Source: Goekera deserti
GTDB taxonomy: Bacteria; Actinomycetota; Actinomycetes; Mycobacteriales; Geodermatophilaceae
DNA: 64,000 nt
Direction: 5' to 3'
NCBI RefSeq assembly: GCF_010685995.1
Contig: NZ_JAAGWK010000005.1
Span: 124,001 to 188,000 of the forward strand
Positions within the stretch are counted from its first letter, which is position 1. Each line of letters starts with the position of its first letter. This document shows, piece after piece, positions 36,566 to 45,304 of the stretch. The notes under the pieces were generated by a model, which saw only the letters and a program-made list of their open reading frames with translations, was not told where the DNA came from and did no database searches. The position numbers and the translations under genes were made by a program.

Positions 36566-38130
36566 GAGCCGGCCCCGTCGCCCTCCGCCTGCGCGGCGCG
36601 GCGGGCCTCGGCGAAGGCCGCGAGCGCGTCGACCAGCGGGCCGACGGCCGCGGTCTCCGGCTGCACGTCCACCCGCAGGCCGAACTCGGTGGCGCTGGCG
36701 GCCGTGGCCGGCCCGATCACCGAGACGACGGTGCGGGCGTGCGGCTTGCCGGCGATGCCGACCAGGTTGCGCACGGTGCTGGAGGAGGTGAAGCAGACGG
36801 CGTCGAAACCGCCGCCCTTGATCGCCTCGCGCACGCTGGCCGCCGGCGGCGCCGCCCGCACGGTGCGGTAGGCGGTGACGTCGTCGATCTCCCAGCCGCG
36901 CTCCTTGAGCCCGGCGGCGAGGGTCTCGGTGGCGATGTCCGCCCGCGGCAGCAGCACCCGGTCGATCGGGTCGAACACGTCGTCGTAGGGCGGGAAGTCG
37001 ACCAGCAGGCCCTCGCTGGACTGCTCGCCGGCCGGCACCAGCTCCGGGACGATGCCGAACTCGCGCACCGCGGCGGCGGTCTGCTCGCCCACGCAGGCGA
37101 CCTTGACGCCGGCGAACGCGCGGGCGTCCAGGCCGAGCTCGGTGAACTTCTCCCGCACGGCCCTGACCGCGTTGGTGGAGGTGAACACGATCCAGCCGTA
37201 CCGGCCGGTGACCAGGCCCTTGACCGCGCGGTCCATCTGCGCGGGGCTGCGCGGCGGCTCGACGGCGATGGTCGGCACCTCGACCGGGACGGCCCCGTAG
37301 GCCCGCAGCCGGTCGCTCATGTCGCCGGCCTGCTCCTTGGTGCGGGGCACCAGCACGCGCCAGCCGAACAGCGGCCGGCTCTCCCACCAGGACAGCTTCG
37401 AGCGCTTGTCGACGACGGACCCGACGGTGGCCACGACCGTGCCGGTGAGCGAGTCCAGGCCGGCGGTCTTCTCCGCCACCGCGGTCAGCTTCACGGCGGT
37501 GCTGTGCTGGTCGGTGCTGGAGCCGGCGGTGGTGACCACGATCGGCGTCGAGCCCGGCAGCCCGCCGGCGACGAGGTCGGCGGCCAGCTGGGGCAGCTCG
37601 GCGGCGCCGGTCTGCAGCACCAGCGGGCCACCGGTGCCGTGCGCCGCGGCGGCGAGCGCGGCCACGTCGGCGGCCGGGGAGTCGCTGCCGCGCAGGTCGG
37701 CGAACGTGGCCGACCCGCCCAGGGCGACCCCGGCGTAGGCCGGCACGCCGGTGCCGACGGCCACGCCCGGGACGACGTCGAAGGCGATGCTGGTGCGGGT
37801 CACCGCCAGCACCTCCTTGACGACGGCGTCGGTGGTGAACGGGTCGCCGGCGACCAGCCGGACGACGACGCTGCCGGTCTTGGCCGCGGCGACCGCGGTC
37901 CTGGCCACCTCGGCGGGCTCGCCGGCGGTGGGCTTCAGCTCCGTGCCGGGGTGCGCCTCGGTGACGGCCGCGACGACCTCCGAGGAGACGTCGGCGTCGA
38001 CGAGCACCAGGTCGGCCGTGGCCAGCGCCGCGCTCGCGCGGGCGGTGAGCAGTCCGGGGTCGCCGGGGCCGGCGCCGACGAAGACGATCCTGCCGGGGGT
38101 GCCGGTGTGGTGAGTGCGTGAGCGCGTCAT
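36562..38130 (-). CDS. hemD: Uroporphyrinogen-III synthase fused to a SUMT-like N-terminal domain
   Basis: Two-domain protein of 522 residues. Residues ~14-245 resemble uroporphyrinogen-III C-methyltransferase (VGAGPGDPGLLT at the N terminus), and ~255-510 are uroporphyrinogen-III synthase (GWRVLVPRTKEQAGDM, VFTSTNAVRAV, CFTSSSTVRNL). The usual methyltransferase stretch with VRLKGGDPF and GRG is here VRLVAGDPFTTDAV, so methylation activity may be weak or lost. The ATG at 38130 has AGGAG 8 bases upstream. The 109-base gap from hemC is the only large spacer in this operon and could hold an internal promoter. Confidence 0.9.
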   Translation of the reverse strand: MTRSRTHHTGTPGRIVFVGAGPGDPGLLTARASAALATADLVLVDADVSSEVVAAVTEAHPGTELKPTAGEPAEVARTAVAAAKTGSVVVRLVAGDPFTTDAVVKEVLAVTRTSIAFDVVPGVAVGTGVPAYAGVALGGSATFADLRGSDSPAADVAALAAAAHGTGGPLVLQTGAAELPQLAADLVAGGLPGSTPIVVTTAGSSTDQHSTAVKLTAVAEKTAGLDSLTGTVVATVGSVVDKRSKLSWWESRPLFGWRVLVPRTKEQAGDMSDRLRAYGAVPVEVPTIAVEPPRSPAQMDRAVKGLVTGRYGWIVFTSTNAVRAVREKFTELGLDARAFAGVKVACVGEQTAAAVREFGIVPELVPAGEQSSEGLLVDFPPYDDVFDPIDRVLLPRADIATETLAAGLKERGWEIDDVTAYRTVRAAPPAASVREAIKGGGFDAVCFTSSSTVRNLVGIAGKPHARTVVSVIGPATAASATEFGLRVDVQPETAAVGPLVDALAAFAEARRAAQAEGDGAGS

Positions 38131-38239
38131 CGCGTGCTCCTGTTCCTGCCCTGCGGGAGGGCGTGTGCGGTCTGTGGGGTGGTGCGGGTCTGGGGGGCGG
38201 CGGGGGCTGGCCACCCGGGTGTCCGGCGGCGCCGGGTGC

Positions 38240-39193
38240 TCACCGGCCGGTCGCCATCAGGGCGCCGGCGCCCCGGTCGAGCAGCTCCTCGGCGAGCTCG
38301 CGGCCCAGCCGGACGGCGTCGCCCGCCGGGCCGCTGGTCGAGGCGCGGACGCCGTCGCTGCCGTCCAGCGCGGTGACCGAGGCACGCAGGAACAGCTCGT
38401 CTCCGTCCTCGCCCTCGGCCAGCTCGGCGTAGGCGGCGACCGGGGCACTGCACCCGGCCTCCAGCACGGAGAGCACCGTGCGCTCGGCGACGACGCAGGC
38501 GCGGGTGGCGGCGTCGTCGAGCACGGCGAGCAGGTCGGTGGTGCGGGCGTCGTCTGCCCGGCACTCGATCGCCAGGGCCCCCTGCGCGGGTGCCGGCAGC
38601 ACCTGCAGCGGGTCCAGCGTCTCGGTGATGGCGCCCTGCCGGCCCAGCCGGGTCAGCCCGGCCCGGGCCAGCACGACGGCGTCGAGGTCGCCGCCCACGC
38701 CCGGGGTCAGCTCGTCGGCGCCGACGACCCGGGCCATCCGGGTGTCCACGTTGCCGCGGATCGGGACGACCTCCAGGCCCAGGCCGAGGGCGCGCAGCTG
38801 GGCCATCCGGCGCGGGGCGCCGGTGCCGACCGTGGAGCCCGCGGGCAGCTCGCCGAGGGTCAGCCCGTCCCGGGCGACCAGGGCGTCGCGCGGGTCCTCC
38901 CGCGCCGGCACGGCGGCCAGCGCGAGACCGGGCTCGGGCGCGGTCGGCAGGTCCTTGTAGCTGTGCACCGCGAGGTCGACCAGGCCGTCGTGCAGCGCCT
39001 GCCGGATCGCGGTCACGAAGACGCCGGTGCCGCCGAGCTGGGCGATGGCGCCGGCGGACCGGTCGCCCTCGGTGGTGATGTGCACGAGCTCGACCGGCAC
39101 GCCGGTGGCGGCGGTGAGGGCGTCGGCGACGTGCTGGGACTGGGTGAGCGCCAGCTGGCTGCGCCGGGTGCCCAGGCGGAGGGGGGTGGTCAC
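38240..39193 (-). CDS. hemC: Hydroxymethylbilane synthase (porphobilinogen deaminase)
   Basis: Enzyme of 317 residues polymerising four porphobilinogens. [14 protein letters not shown] at the N terminus, [19 protein letters not shown] and [10 protein letters not shown] are the standard contacts, and the dipyrromethane cofactor Cys is in [12 protein letters not shown] near 244. The GTG start at 39193 overlaps the hemA stop as GTGA. Its product is the substrate of the next gene, hemD. Confidence 0.96.
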   Translation of the reverse strand: MTTPLRLGTRRSQLALTQSQHVADALTAATGVPVELVHITTEGDRSAGAIAQLGGTGVFVTAIRQALHDGLVDLAVHSYKDLPTAPEPGLALAAVPAREDPRDALVARDGLTLGELPAGSTVGTGAPRRMAQLRALGLGLEVVPIRGNVDTRMARVVGADELTPGVGGDLDAVVLARAGLTRLGRQGAITETLDPLQVLPAPAQGALAIECRADDARTTDLLAVLDDAATRACVVAERTVLSVLEAGCSAPVAAYAELAEGEDGDELFLRASVTALDGSDGVRASTSGPAGDAVRLGRELAEELLDRGAGALMATGR

Positions 39194-40611
39194 GGGCCGG
39201 TCCGCCCCCTGCCGTCGCGCGGGGGCTGGGCGTCGGCGCCGCCGTCGACCGGCAGGTCGAGCAGGGTGTCCAGCGACAGCGTGCCGCGCAGGTCGGCGTC
39301 GACGCTGACGGCGCCGGCCAGCGGGGCGTTGCCGGCGTCCAGGCCGAGACCGAACAGGGCGCGCAGCGCGTCGGCGTAGTCGGTGCCGTTCGGGGCGCTG
39401 GCCAGCTCCTTCACCCGGACGGTGGGCTCGTGCAGCAGCTTGTCCACGACCCGGCGCACGGTGCGCGCGATCTCGCTGCGCGCCCGCGCGTCCAGGTCGG
39501 GCAGCCGGGTGGACAGCCGCAGCAGCTCGGCGTCCACGACGCCGGCGGCCTGGCTGCGCAGCGCGGACACCGTGGGGGCCACCGCCGCGGCCTGGCGCTC
39601 GGCGCGCAGCAGCGAGGTCTCCAGCTCGACCAGCGCGTGCGCGGCGGCGATGTCGTCGGCGGCGACGGACCCGGCCACCGGCCGGCCGTCGACCCGCTCG
39701 CCCTGCAGCGACACCAGGTCGACCACCTGCACCCCGGGCAGGCCCGCGACCGCGGGGTCGACGTCGCGCGGCAGCGCCAGGTCGATGACCACCAGCGGGC
39801 GGCCGGGCCGGGCTGCCATCGCCTCGCCCACGGCGTCGGTGCCGATGACGGTGCCGGCCGAGCCGGTACAGGTGACCAGGACGTCGGCCGCGACGAGCTG
39901 GTCGACGAGCTGCTCCAGCGGCGCCTGCCGCCCGCCGACGGCCTCGGCGAGCCGGACGGCGGAGGCCGCGGTGCGGCTGCTGACGGTGACCGCGGCACCG
40001 CGGCGGGCCAGCGTGGTCGCCGCCAGCGCGCCCATCGAGCCGGCGCCGACCACCAGCACCGGGCGTCCGGTCAGTGGGCCCAGTCGACCCTCGGCGCGCT
40101 CCAGGGCGACCGAGACCAGGCTCGCGCCCGCCTTGTCGATGCCGGTCTCGGCGTGCACGCGCTTGCCGACCCGCAGGGCCCGCTGGGCGATCGGGTGCAG
40201 CTCGCGGCCGACCGTGCCCTCCTCCTGCGCCAGCGCGTAGGCGGCGCGCAGCTGGCCGAGGACCTGGGTCTCCCCCACCACCATCGAGTCCAGGCCGGCC
40301 GCCACGGTGCACAGGTGCGCGATCGCCTGGTCCTCGTAGTGCACGGTCACGTACGGCGACAGCTCCTCGACCGTGGTGCCGGCCTGCCGGGCCAGCACCC
40401 GGCTGACGTCGGTGACGCCGCCGTGGAAGCGGTCGACCTCGGCGAAGACCTCGACCCGGTTGCAGGTGGCCAGCACGATCGCCTCGGTCACGTGGTCGCT
40501 GGCGACCAGCTCGTGCAGCGTCTTGGCCTTCTCGTCGGCGGTCATCGCGACCTGCTCGAGCAGCGAGACCGGTGCCGTCTGGTGGCTGATGCCCACCGCG
40601 AGCAGGCTCAT
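39190..40611 (-). CDS. hemA: Glutamyl-tRNA reductase
   Basis: First enzyme of C5 haem synthesis, 473 residues, reducing glutamyl-tRNA to glutamate semialdehyde with NADPH. The catalytic Cys is in LATCNRVEV near 50, followed by the NADPH-binding domain with [13 protein letters not shown] near 184 and a C-terminal dimerisation helix. A Gly/Asp-rich tail of about 40 residues is extra. The ATG overlaps the rex stop as ATGA, so haem synthesis depends directly on rex transcription. Confidence 0.96.
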   Translation of the reverse strand: MSLLAVGISHQTAPVSLLEQVAMTADEKAKTLHELVASDHVTEAIVLATCNRVEVFAEVDRFHGGVTDVSRVLARQAGTTVEELSPYVTVHYEDQAIAHLCTVAAGLDSMVVGETQVLGQLRAAYALAQEEGTVGRELHPIAQRALRVGKRVHAETGIDKAGASLVSVALERAEGRLGPLTGRPVLVVGAGSMGALAATTLARRGAAVTVSSRTAASAVRLAEAVGGRQAPLEQLVDQLVAADVLVTCTGSAGTVIGTDAVGEAMAARPGRPLVVIDLALPRDVDPAVAGLPGVQVVDLVSLQGERVDGRPVAGSVAADDIAAAHALVELETSLLRAERQAAAVAPTVSALRSQAAGVVDAELLRLSTRLPDLDARARSEIARTVRRVVDKLLHEPTVRVKELASAPNGTDYADALRALFGLGLDAGNAPLAGAVSVDADLRGTLSLDTLLDLPVDGGADAQPPRDGRGRTGP

Positions 40612-41339
40612 CGGAGCGCTCCTGTCCCGGCGGCCACGGTCGCCCGCGCGCCGCCGTCCCGGTCGTCGTCGGCCGGCCGGGACGCCGCCGCCAGCTGCTG
40701 GTCGGTGCGCTGCTGGTCGAGGAAGGACAGCACCTGGAGCTCGACCGAGAGGTCGACCTTGCGCACGTCCACTCCCGCGGGGACGGCGAGCGCCACCGGC
40801 GCGAAGTTCAGGATGCTGCGCACCCCGGCCGCCACCAGCCGGTCGCAGACCGACTGGGCGACCTCCGCGGGCGTGGTGAGCACACCGATCGAGGCACCGG
40901 TCTCGGCGACGGCGGCCTCCAGCTCCTCGACCGGGCGGACGGTGTGCCCGCCGACCTGCTGCCCGACCAGCGCGGGGCTGGCGTCCAGCAGGGCGACGAA
41001 CTCGAAACCGCGGCTGCCGAAACCGGCGTAGTCGGCCAGCGCGTGCCCCAGGTTGCCGATGCCGACGAGGACGCAGGCCCGCCGGCGCTCCATGCCCAGG
41101 GCGGCGCCGATCCTGCCGTGCAGCACGGCCACCTCGTAGCCGACGCCGCGCACCCCGCAGGAGCCGAGGTAGCTCAGGTCCTTGCGCAGACCGGCCGGGT
41201 TGACCCCGGCTGCGGACGCCAGCTCACCACTGGAGACACTGGTACGGCCGGCGTCGAGCAGCACCGTCAGCACGCGCAGGTACACGGCCAACCGGGCGAC
41301 GGTGGCCTCCGGGATCATCCGGGGGCGCGACTGGGTCAC
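40608..41339 (-). CDS. rex: Redox-sensing transcriptional repressor Rex
   Basis: NAD(H)-binding repressor of 243 residues. The N-terminal winged helix contains [24 protein letters not shown], the hallmark Rex recognition region, and the Rossmann part has [17 protein letters not shown]. The C-terminal ~30 residues are polar and non-conserved. The GTG at 41339 is chosen because GGAG precedes it by 7 bases and because longer upstream starts would put the operator inside the gene. Rex represses respiratory genes at low NADH/NAD+ ratio. The first gene of a 12-gene haem and cytochrome c operon, as in Streptomyces where rex-hemACD is self-regulated. Confidence 0.95.
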   Translation of the reverse strand: MTQSRPRMIPEATVARLAVYLRVLTVLLDAGRTSVSSGELASAAGVNPAGLRKDLSYLGSCGVRGVGYEVAVLHGRIGAALGMERRRACVLVGIGNLGHALADYAGFGSRGFEFVALLDASPALVGQQVGGHTVRPVEELEAAVAETGASIGVLTTPAEVAQSVCDRLVAAGVRSILNFAPVALAVPAGVDVRKVDLSVELQVLSFLDQQRTDQQLAAASRPADDDRDGGARATVAAGTGALR

Positions 41340-41448
41340 GAGCGCACTCCACAGCGGTCCTGGTCGCGCAGACGGCGGGAGCCGTCGACGACCGAGGGAC
41401 ATCGGGGACGCCGGTCGATCGACGGCGTGTCGTCGGCGCGGCACCACA

Positions 41449-41476
41449 ACGGTAGTGCTTGTGAACGCAGGAACAA
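41449..41476 (-). promoter_or_regulatory. Imperfect Rex operator and candidate -10 before rex
   Basis: TTGTGAACGCAGGAACAA at 41459-41476 has one perfect Rex half-site (TTGTGAA) and one degenerate half (GGAACAA instead of TTCACAA), matching 11 of 14 consensus positions. On the minus strand TACCGT at 41454-41449 could be the -10, which would put the operator over the -35 and spacer. Autoregulation of rex is known in Streptomyces, which supports the reading. Confidence 0.65.
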
Positions 41477-41570
41477 AGTCGTCCGACGACGAACCCCAGG
41501 TCGGGGGCCCTGTTGTGTCCGAAGCCATACCGCGGACGCCGTTCCGGGCCCCTCCGCGGGGGTGTCGCGC

Positions 41571-41825
41571 TCAGCCGAGACCGAGGTCCCGGCGCAGCCG
41601 GGGCACGTCGACGGTGAAGTAGGAGTGCTCGCGGCCGTCGAGCAGCACCACCGGCACCCGGTCGCCGTACTCGGCCCGCAGCTCGTCGTCGCCGTCCACG
41701 TCGACCTCGGTCACGGCCAGGCCCGCCTCGCCGCCGACCCGGCGCACCGTCTCGCCGGCGACGACGCACAGGTGGCAGTCGGCACGGGTGAGCAGCTGCA
41801 GCCGCGGCGTCCCGGGCTCAGTCAT
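41571..41825 (-). CDS. Glutaredoxin-like protein (DUF836 type)
   Basis: A short thioredoxin-fold protein of 84 residues with the redox-type motif CHLC near 17-20 (RADCHLCVVA) and VPVVLLDGREHSY, the cis-Pro region. These proteins are conserved beside rex/hemA in actinobacteria (as I recall Rv0508 and its Streptomyces counterpart). The ATG overlaps the stop of the acyl-CoA synthetase gene by 8 bases. Its thiol partner is unknown; mycothiol is a candidate since mshA is in the window. Confidence 0.85.
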   Translation of the reverse strand: MTEPGTPRLQLLTRADCHLCVVAGETVRRVGGEAGLAVTEVDVDGDDELRAEYGDRVPVVLLDGREHSYFTVDVPRLRRDLGLG

Positions 41826-43398
41826 CGACCGCCCCGACCAGCCCCAGCTCGCGCAGCCGCGCCCGGCTGACCTTGCCGGTGAGCGAGTGCGGCAGCGTGG
41901 GCACGAACAGCACCGAGCGCGGCACCTTGAACCGGGCCAGCGACACCGCGGCGTGCGCCAGCAGGTCGGCCTCGGAGACCGGGTCCGGGCCCGGGACCCG
42001 GACCACCACCGCGTGCACGGCCTCCCCGGTGCGGGCGTCGGGCACGCCGATGACCGCGCTCTCGGCGACCCCGGGGTGCGCGTCGAGCACGCGCTCCACC
42101 TCGCCCGGGTAGACGTTGAACCCGCTGACCAGCACCAGGTCGCCGCGGCGGTCGACCAGGTGCAGGTCACCCTCGGCGTCGCGGTAGGCGATGTCACCGG
42201 TGGCCAGCCAGCCGGCGTCGTCCGGGCCGTCGGCGCCGTCGGGCCAGTAGCCGGCGAAGACGTTGGGGCCGCGCACGCAGATCTCCCCGGCCTGGTCGGG
42301 CTCCTCGTCGGGGAACGGGTCGCCGAACACGTCCTCGCGCACCCGGGTGCCGTGGTCGGGGCCGGCGGCCGGGCCGCCGGCGGTGTCCCGCAGCACGACC
42401 TCGACGCCGGGCAGCGCGGCACCGATGCAGGCCGGCTTGGCGCGGCCGCCGGCCAGCGTGCTGGCCACCACCGGGGCGGCCTCGGTCAGCCCGTAGCCCT
42501 CCCACACCGTCACCGCCGCGCGATCGCGCATCGCCGTCCAGACCTCGGCGGGCAGCGGGGCGGCCCCGCAGCTGGCCATCCGGACGGCAGCGAAGGCCCG
42601 GCGCAGCGCCACGTCGCTGCCGGCCGCGTCGGCGACGGCCAGCCAGGCCTGGTACATCGGCGGCGCCCCCGGGACGGTGGTGACACCGGCCTCGGCCATC
42701 AGCTGCAGCGACCCGGCGGGGTCGAAGCCGTCCAGCAGCAGCGCGCAGGCGCCGGTGGCGATCGACAACCCGAGCCCGCTGTTGAACCCGTAGACGTGGA
42801 ACAGCGGCAGCACCACCAGCACGAGGTCGTCGGCGCGCACCGGCGGCGGGGACATCTGCAGGCACTGCCGCTGGTTGGCCAGCAGCGCGGCGTGGGTCAG
42901 CATCGCCCCGCGGGGGCGGCCGGTCGTGCCGCTGGTGTAGGCCAGCAGCGCCAGGCCGGTGCCGTCGTGGCCGGCCGGCACCAGGGCGTCCCCGCCGTCG
43001 GGCGGGCCGACGAGCACCGGCACGCCGCCCAGCGGGGCGCGCTCGGCGTCGGTGACCAGCAGGGCCGCGCCGGAGTCGGCGAGCACGTACTCCAGCTCGT
43101 CGTCGGTGTAGGCGGTGTTGACCGGGACGACCACCAGCCCGGCCCGCAGCGCCCCGAACACCGCGACGACCCAGTCGACCCCGTTGGGCAGCCGGACGGC
43201 GACCCGCTCACCGGGTGCCAGCCCCCGGGCGGCGAAGCCGGCCGCGGCGCGGTCGACCTCGGCGTCCAGCTCACCCCAGGTGCGCCGCTGCTCGCCGTGC
43301 ACCAGGGCCGCACGGTCGGCGCCGCCGGCCGCGGCGCGGCGCACCAGGCCGTCGAGGCTGCGCACGGGGGCTTCGTCGCTGTCAACCGGCACGTGCAC
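41818..43398 (-). CDS. AMP-dependent acyl-CoA synthetase/ligase
   Basis: ANL-superfamily ligase of 526 residues. AYTSGTTGRPRGAML near 153-167 is the phosphate loop, VWEGYGLTEAAP near 295 the A5 motif, GWLATGDIAYRD the A7, and the catalytic Lys is in LTGKVSRARL near the end. The overall form suggests long- or medium-chain fatty acid activation; the exact substrate is unclear. The GTG at 43398 is followed two codons later by another GTG that is better placed after GAGG. It is divergent from the BldN-like sigma factor gene with 65 bases between. Confidence 0.88.
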   Translation of the reverse strand: MHVPVDSDEAPVRSLDGLVRRAAAGGADRAALVHGEQRRTWGELDAEVDRAAAGFAARGLAPGERVAVRLPNGVDWVVAVFGALRAGLVVVPVNTAYTDDELEYVLADSGAALLVTDAERAPLGGVPVLVGPPDGGDALVPAGHDGTGLALLAYTSGTTGRPRGAMLTHAALLANQRQCLQMSPPPVRADDLVLVVLPLFHVYGFNSGLGLSIATGACALLLDGFDPAGSLQLMAEAGVTTVPGAPPMYQAWLAVADAAGSDVALRRAFAAVRMASCGAAPLPAEVWTAMRDRAAVTVWEGYGLTEAAPVVASTLAGGRAKPACIGAALPGVEVVLRDTAGGPAAGPDHGTRVREDVFGDPFPDEEPDQAGEICVRGPNVFAGYWPDGADGPDDAGWLATGDIAYRDAEGDLHLVDRRGDLVLVSGFNVYPGEVERVLDAHPGVAESAVIGVPDARTGEAVHAVVVRVPGPDPVSEADLLAHAAVSLARFKVPRSVLFVPTLPHSLTGKVSRARLRELGLVGAVDD

Positions 43399-43463
43399 CT
43401 CGGAAGGGTGAGGCGACGGCCGGAGGGGCAGCCGCGTGGACGAGAGGGCCTGATGTTGTCACC

Positions 43464-44330
43464 ATGGCAGCACCTGCGCAGGTGCGCCCCGGTCCACCGG
43501 TGCGCGTCGGCGGGGGCGCGGCAGGAGCACCTCCCGGTCCGGTGCACGAGCAGAGGAGGCCCGCACCCGCGATGCGCAGCTCCAGGCCCCCGGGAACCGA
43601 GCGCTCCGCCGCCGGCCCGCCGCCGGCCGTGCCGGCCCCGCGCTCGACGGAGTCCGCGCTCGGGTGGCGCCCCTCCCCCACGTCCCGCCTGTCCGCCCAC
43701 GCCGCACCGCCGTCCGACACCACGCTGCCGTCCGACACCGCGCCGGCGCCTGGCACCGCCCCGCCGTCCGGGGACGAGGACGGCCAGGAGGCGGTCTGGG
43801 CGCTGGTCACCCGGGCCCAGGAGGGGGACGGCGAGGCGTTCGGTCAGCTCTACGACCGGTACGTCGACATGGTCTTCCGGTTCCTCTACCACCGGGTCGC
43901 CGACCGCTCGACCGCCGAGGACTTCACCAGCGAGACCTTCACCCGGGCGCTGCGGCGCATCGACTCGCTCAGCTTCCAGGGCCGCGACGTGGGCGCCTGG
44001 CTGGTCACCATCGCCCGCAACATCGTGCTGGACCACGTGAAGAGCAGCCGGTACCGCCTGGAGGTGTCCACCGCGGACATGCGCGACGCCGACCGGGCGA
44101 CCGCCGGCCCCGAGGACGCCGTGCTGCAGGGGCTGACCAACGAGCAGTTGCTGGCCTGCGTCGCCCAGCTCGCGCCCGACCAGCAGGAGTGCATCGCGCT
44201 GCGCTTCCTGCAGGGGATGTCGGTGGCCGAGACCGCCGCCGCCATGGGCCGCAAGGACGGCGCCGTCAAGGCCCTGCAGCACCGGGCCGTACGACGGCTG
44301 GCCGGCCTGCTGCCCGAGGGCCTGCGGTGA
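43464..44330 (+). CDS. bldN: BldN-like ECF sigma factor with proline-rich N-terminal region
   Basis: RNA polymerase sigma factor of 288 residues. Region 2 (AEDFTSETFTRALRRI, then GRDVGAWLVTIARNIVLDH) and region 4 (QQECIALRFLQGMSVAETA-AAMGRKDGAVKALQHRAVRRL) fit the BldN group closely. The first ~105 residues are Pro/Ser/Ala-rich; Streptomyces BldN carries a similar N-terminal pro-region that is removed. Position near rex and before an anti-sigma-like gene also matches Streptomyces gene order (from memory, rex SCO3320 and bldN SCO3323). Start uncertain: ATG 43464 or ATG 43572, the latter 12 bases after GAGGAGG. BldN controls aerial development in Streptomyces; its role here is open. Confidence 0.82.
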   Translation: MAAPAQVRPGPPVRVGGGAAGAPPGPVHEQRRPAPAMRSSRPPGTERSAAGPPPAVPAPRSTESALGWRPSPTSRLSAHAAPPSDTTLPSDTAPAPGTAPPSGDEDGQEAVWALVTRAQEGDGEAFGQLYDRYVDMVFRFLYHRVADRSTAEDFTSETFTRALRRIDSLSFQGRDVGAWLVTIARNIVLDHVKSSRYRLEVSTADMRDADRATAGPEDAVLQGLTNEQLLACVAQLAPDQQECIALRFLQGMSVAETAAAMGRKDGAVKALQHRAVRRLAGLLPEGLR

Positions 44331-45265
44331 GCGACCCGGTCGAGGAGGCGCTGCGGACCCGGCTGCAGGCGCTGGGGGCCGGGCTCGACGACGCCCCGGC
44401 ACCCGCCTTCCGCGCCGAGGCCCGGGCCCGGCTGGTCGCCATGGCCGCGGTGCGCACGCCGTCGGCGCCGGTGTCCCGGCTGCGGCGGCTGACCTCCCCG
44501 CGCCTGCCGGGCCGGTGGCGCACCCGGGTCACCGCGGGCCTCACCGGCGCGGCGCTGACCGTGACGGCCCTGGGCACGCTGGTCGCGCTGTCGCAGGACG
44601 CGACCCCCGGTGACCTGCTCTACGGCCTCAAGCGCGGCAGCGAGCAGACCGAGCTGGCCCTGGGCGACGACTCCCGCGGGCTGACCCTGCTCGGCTTCGC
44701 CACCACCCGGCTGGCCGAGCTGGCCGCGCTCGCCGGCGACGGCCCGGCGGCGCTGCCGGCCGGCACCGGGCCGCTGGCCGCCGGCGTGGACGCCGACCTG
44801 GTCGTGGACACCCTGGAGACGATGGACGCCCAGACGATCGAGGGCTCCCGGCTGGTCACCACCGGTGTCGCCGACAGCGGCGACGTCGCGGGGCTGGACG
44901 TGCTGGACCAGTGGACGGTCGCGCAGCGGGCCGGCCTGGCGGCGCTGGAGGGCCGCCTGCCGGCCGGCGCCGAGGCGCGGGTGACCGAGTCGCTCGGCGT
45001 GCTGGACACGGTCGCCGGCCGCTCGGCGGCCGTCCGCGCGGCGCTGACCTGCCCCGCCGGTACGTCGGTGGACGGCATCGACCGGTGGGGGCCGGTCCCG
45101 GTGCCCTGCGCCACCCCGGCCCCGCCCGGCGGTGCGGCCCCGGGACCCGGTACGCCGCCGGCCGCGCCCGCCACCCCGACCAGCGACCCGGCACCCGGCG
45201 AGGTCCCCGGCGGGGGTCCACCGGCGCCCGGCGGTACCGCGGAGCCCTCCGAGGTGCCGCGCTAG
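44327..45265 (+). CDS. Putative anti-sigma factor, DUF5667-like membrane protein
   Basis: A 312-residue protein translated from a GTGA overlap with the sigma gene. An N-terminal ~65-residue cytoplasmic part is followed by one helix (about 67-88, AGLTGAALTVTALGTLVAL) and an outer domain beginning DATPGDLLYGLKRGSEQ, which resembles DUF5667. The C-terminal ~70 residues are Pro/Gly-rich. Position and topology match RsbN, the membrane anti-sigma factor of BldN, although sequence identity cannot be judged here. No zinc-binding HxxxCxxC motif is visible, so it is not a ZAS-type anti-sigma factor. Confidence 0.7.
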   Translation: MSDPVEEALRTRLQALGAGLDDAPAPAFRAEARARLVAMAAVRTPSAPVSRLRRLTSPRLPGRWRTRVTAGLTGAALTVTALGTLVALSQDATPGDLLYGLKRGSEQTELALGDDSRGLTLLGFATTRLAELAALAGDGPAALPAGTGPLAAGVDADLVVDTLETMDAQTIEGSRLVTTGVADSGDVAGLDVLDQWTVAQRAGLAALEGRLPAGAEARVTESLGVLDTVAGRSAAVRAALTCPAGTSVDGIDRWGPVPVPCATPAPPGGAAPGPGTPPAAPATPTSDPAPGEVPGGGPPAPGGTAEPSEVPR

Positions 45266-45304
45266 GGTCGGCTGCCAGCAGTCGGACCGACAGGGGGTGG
45301 AGGA

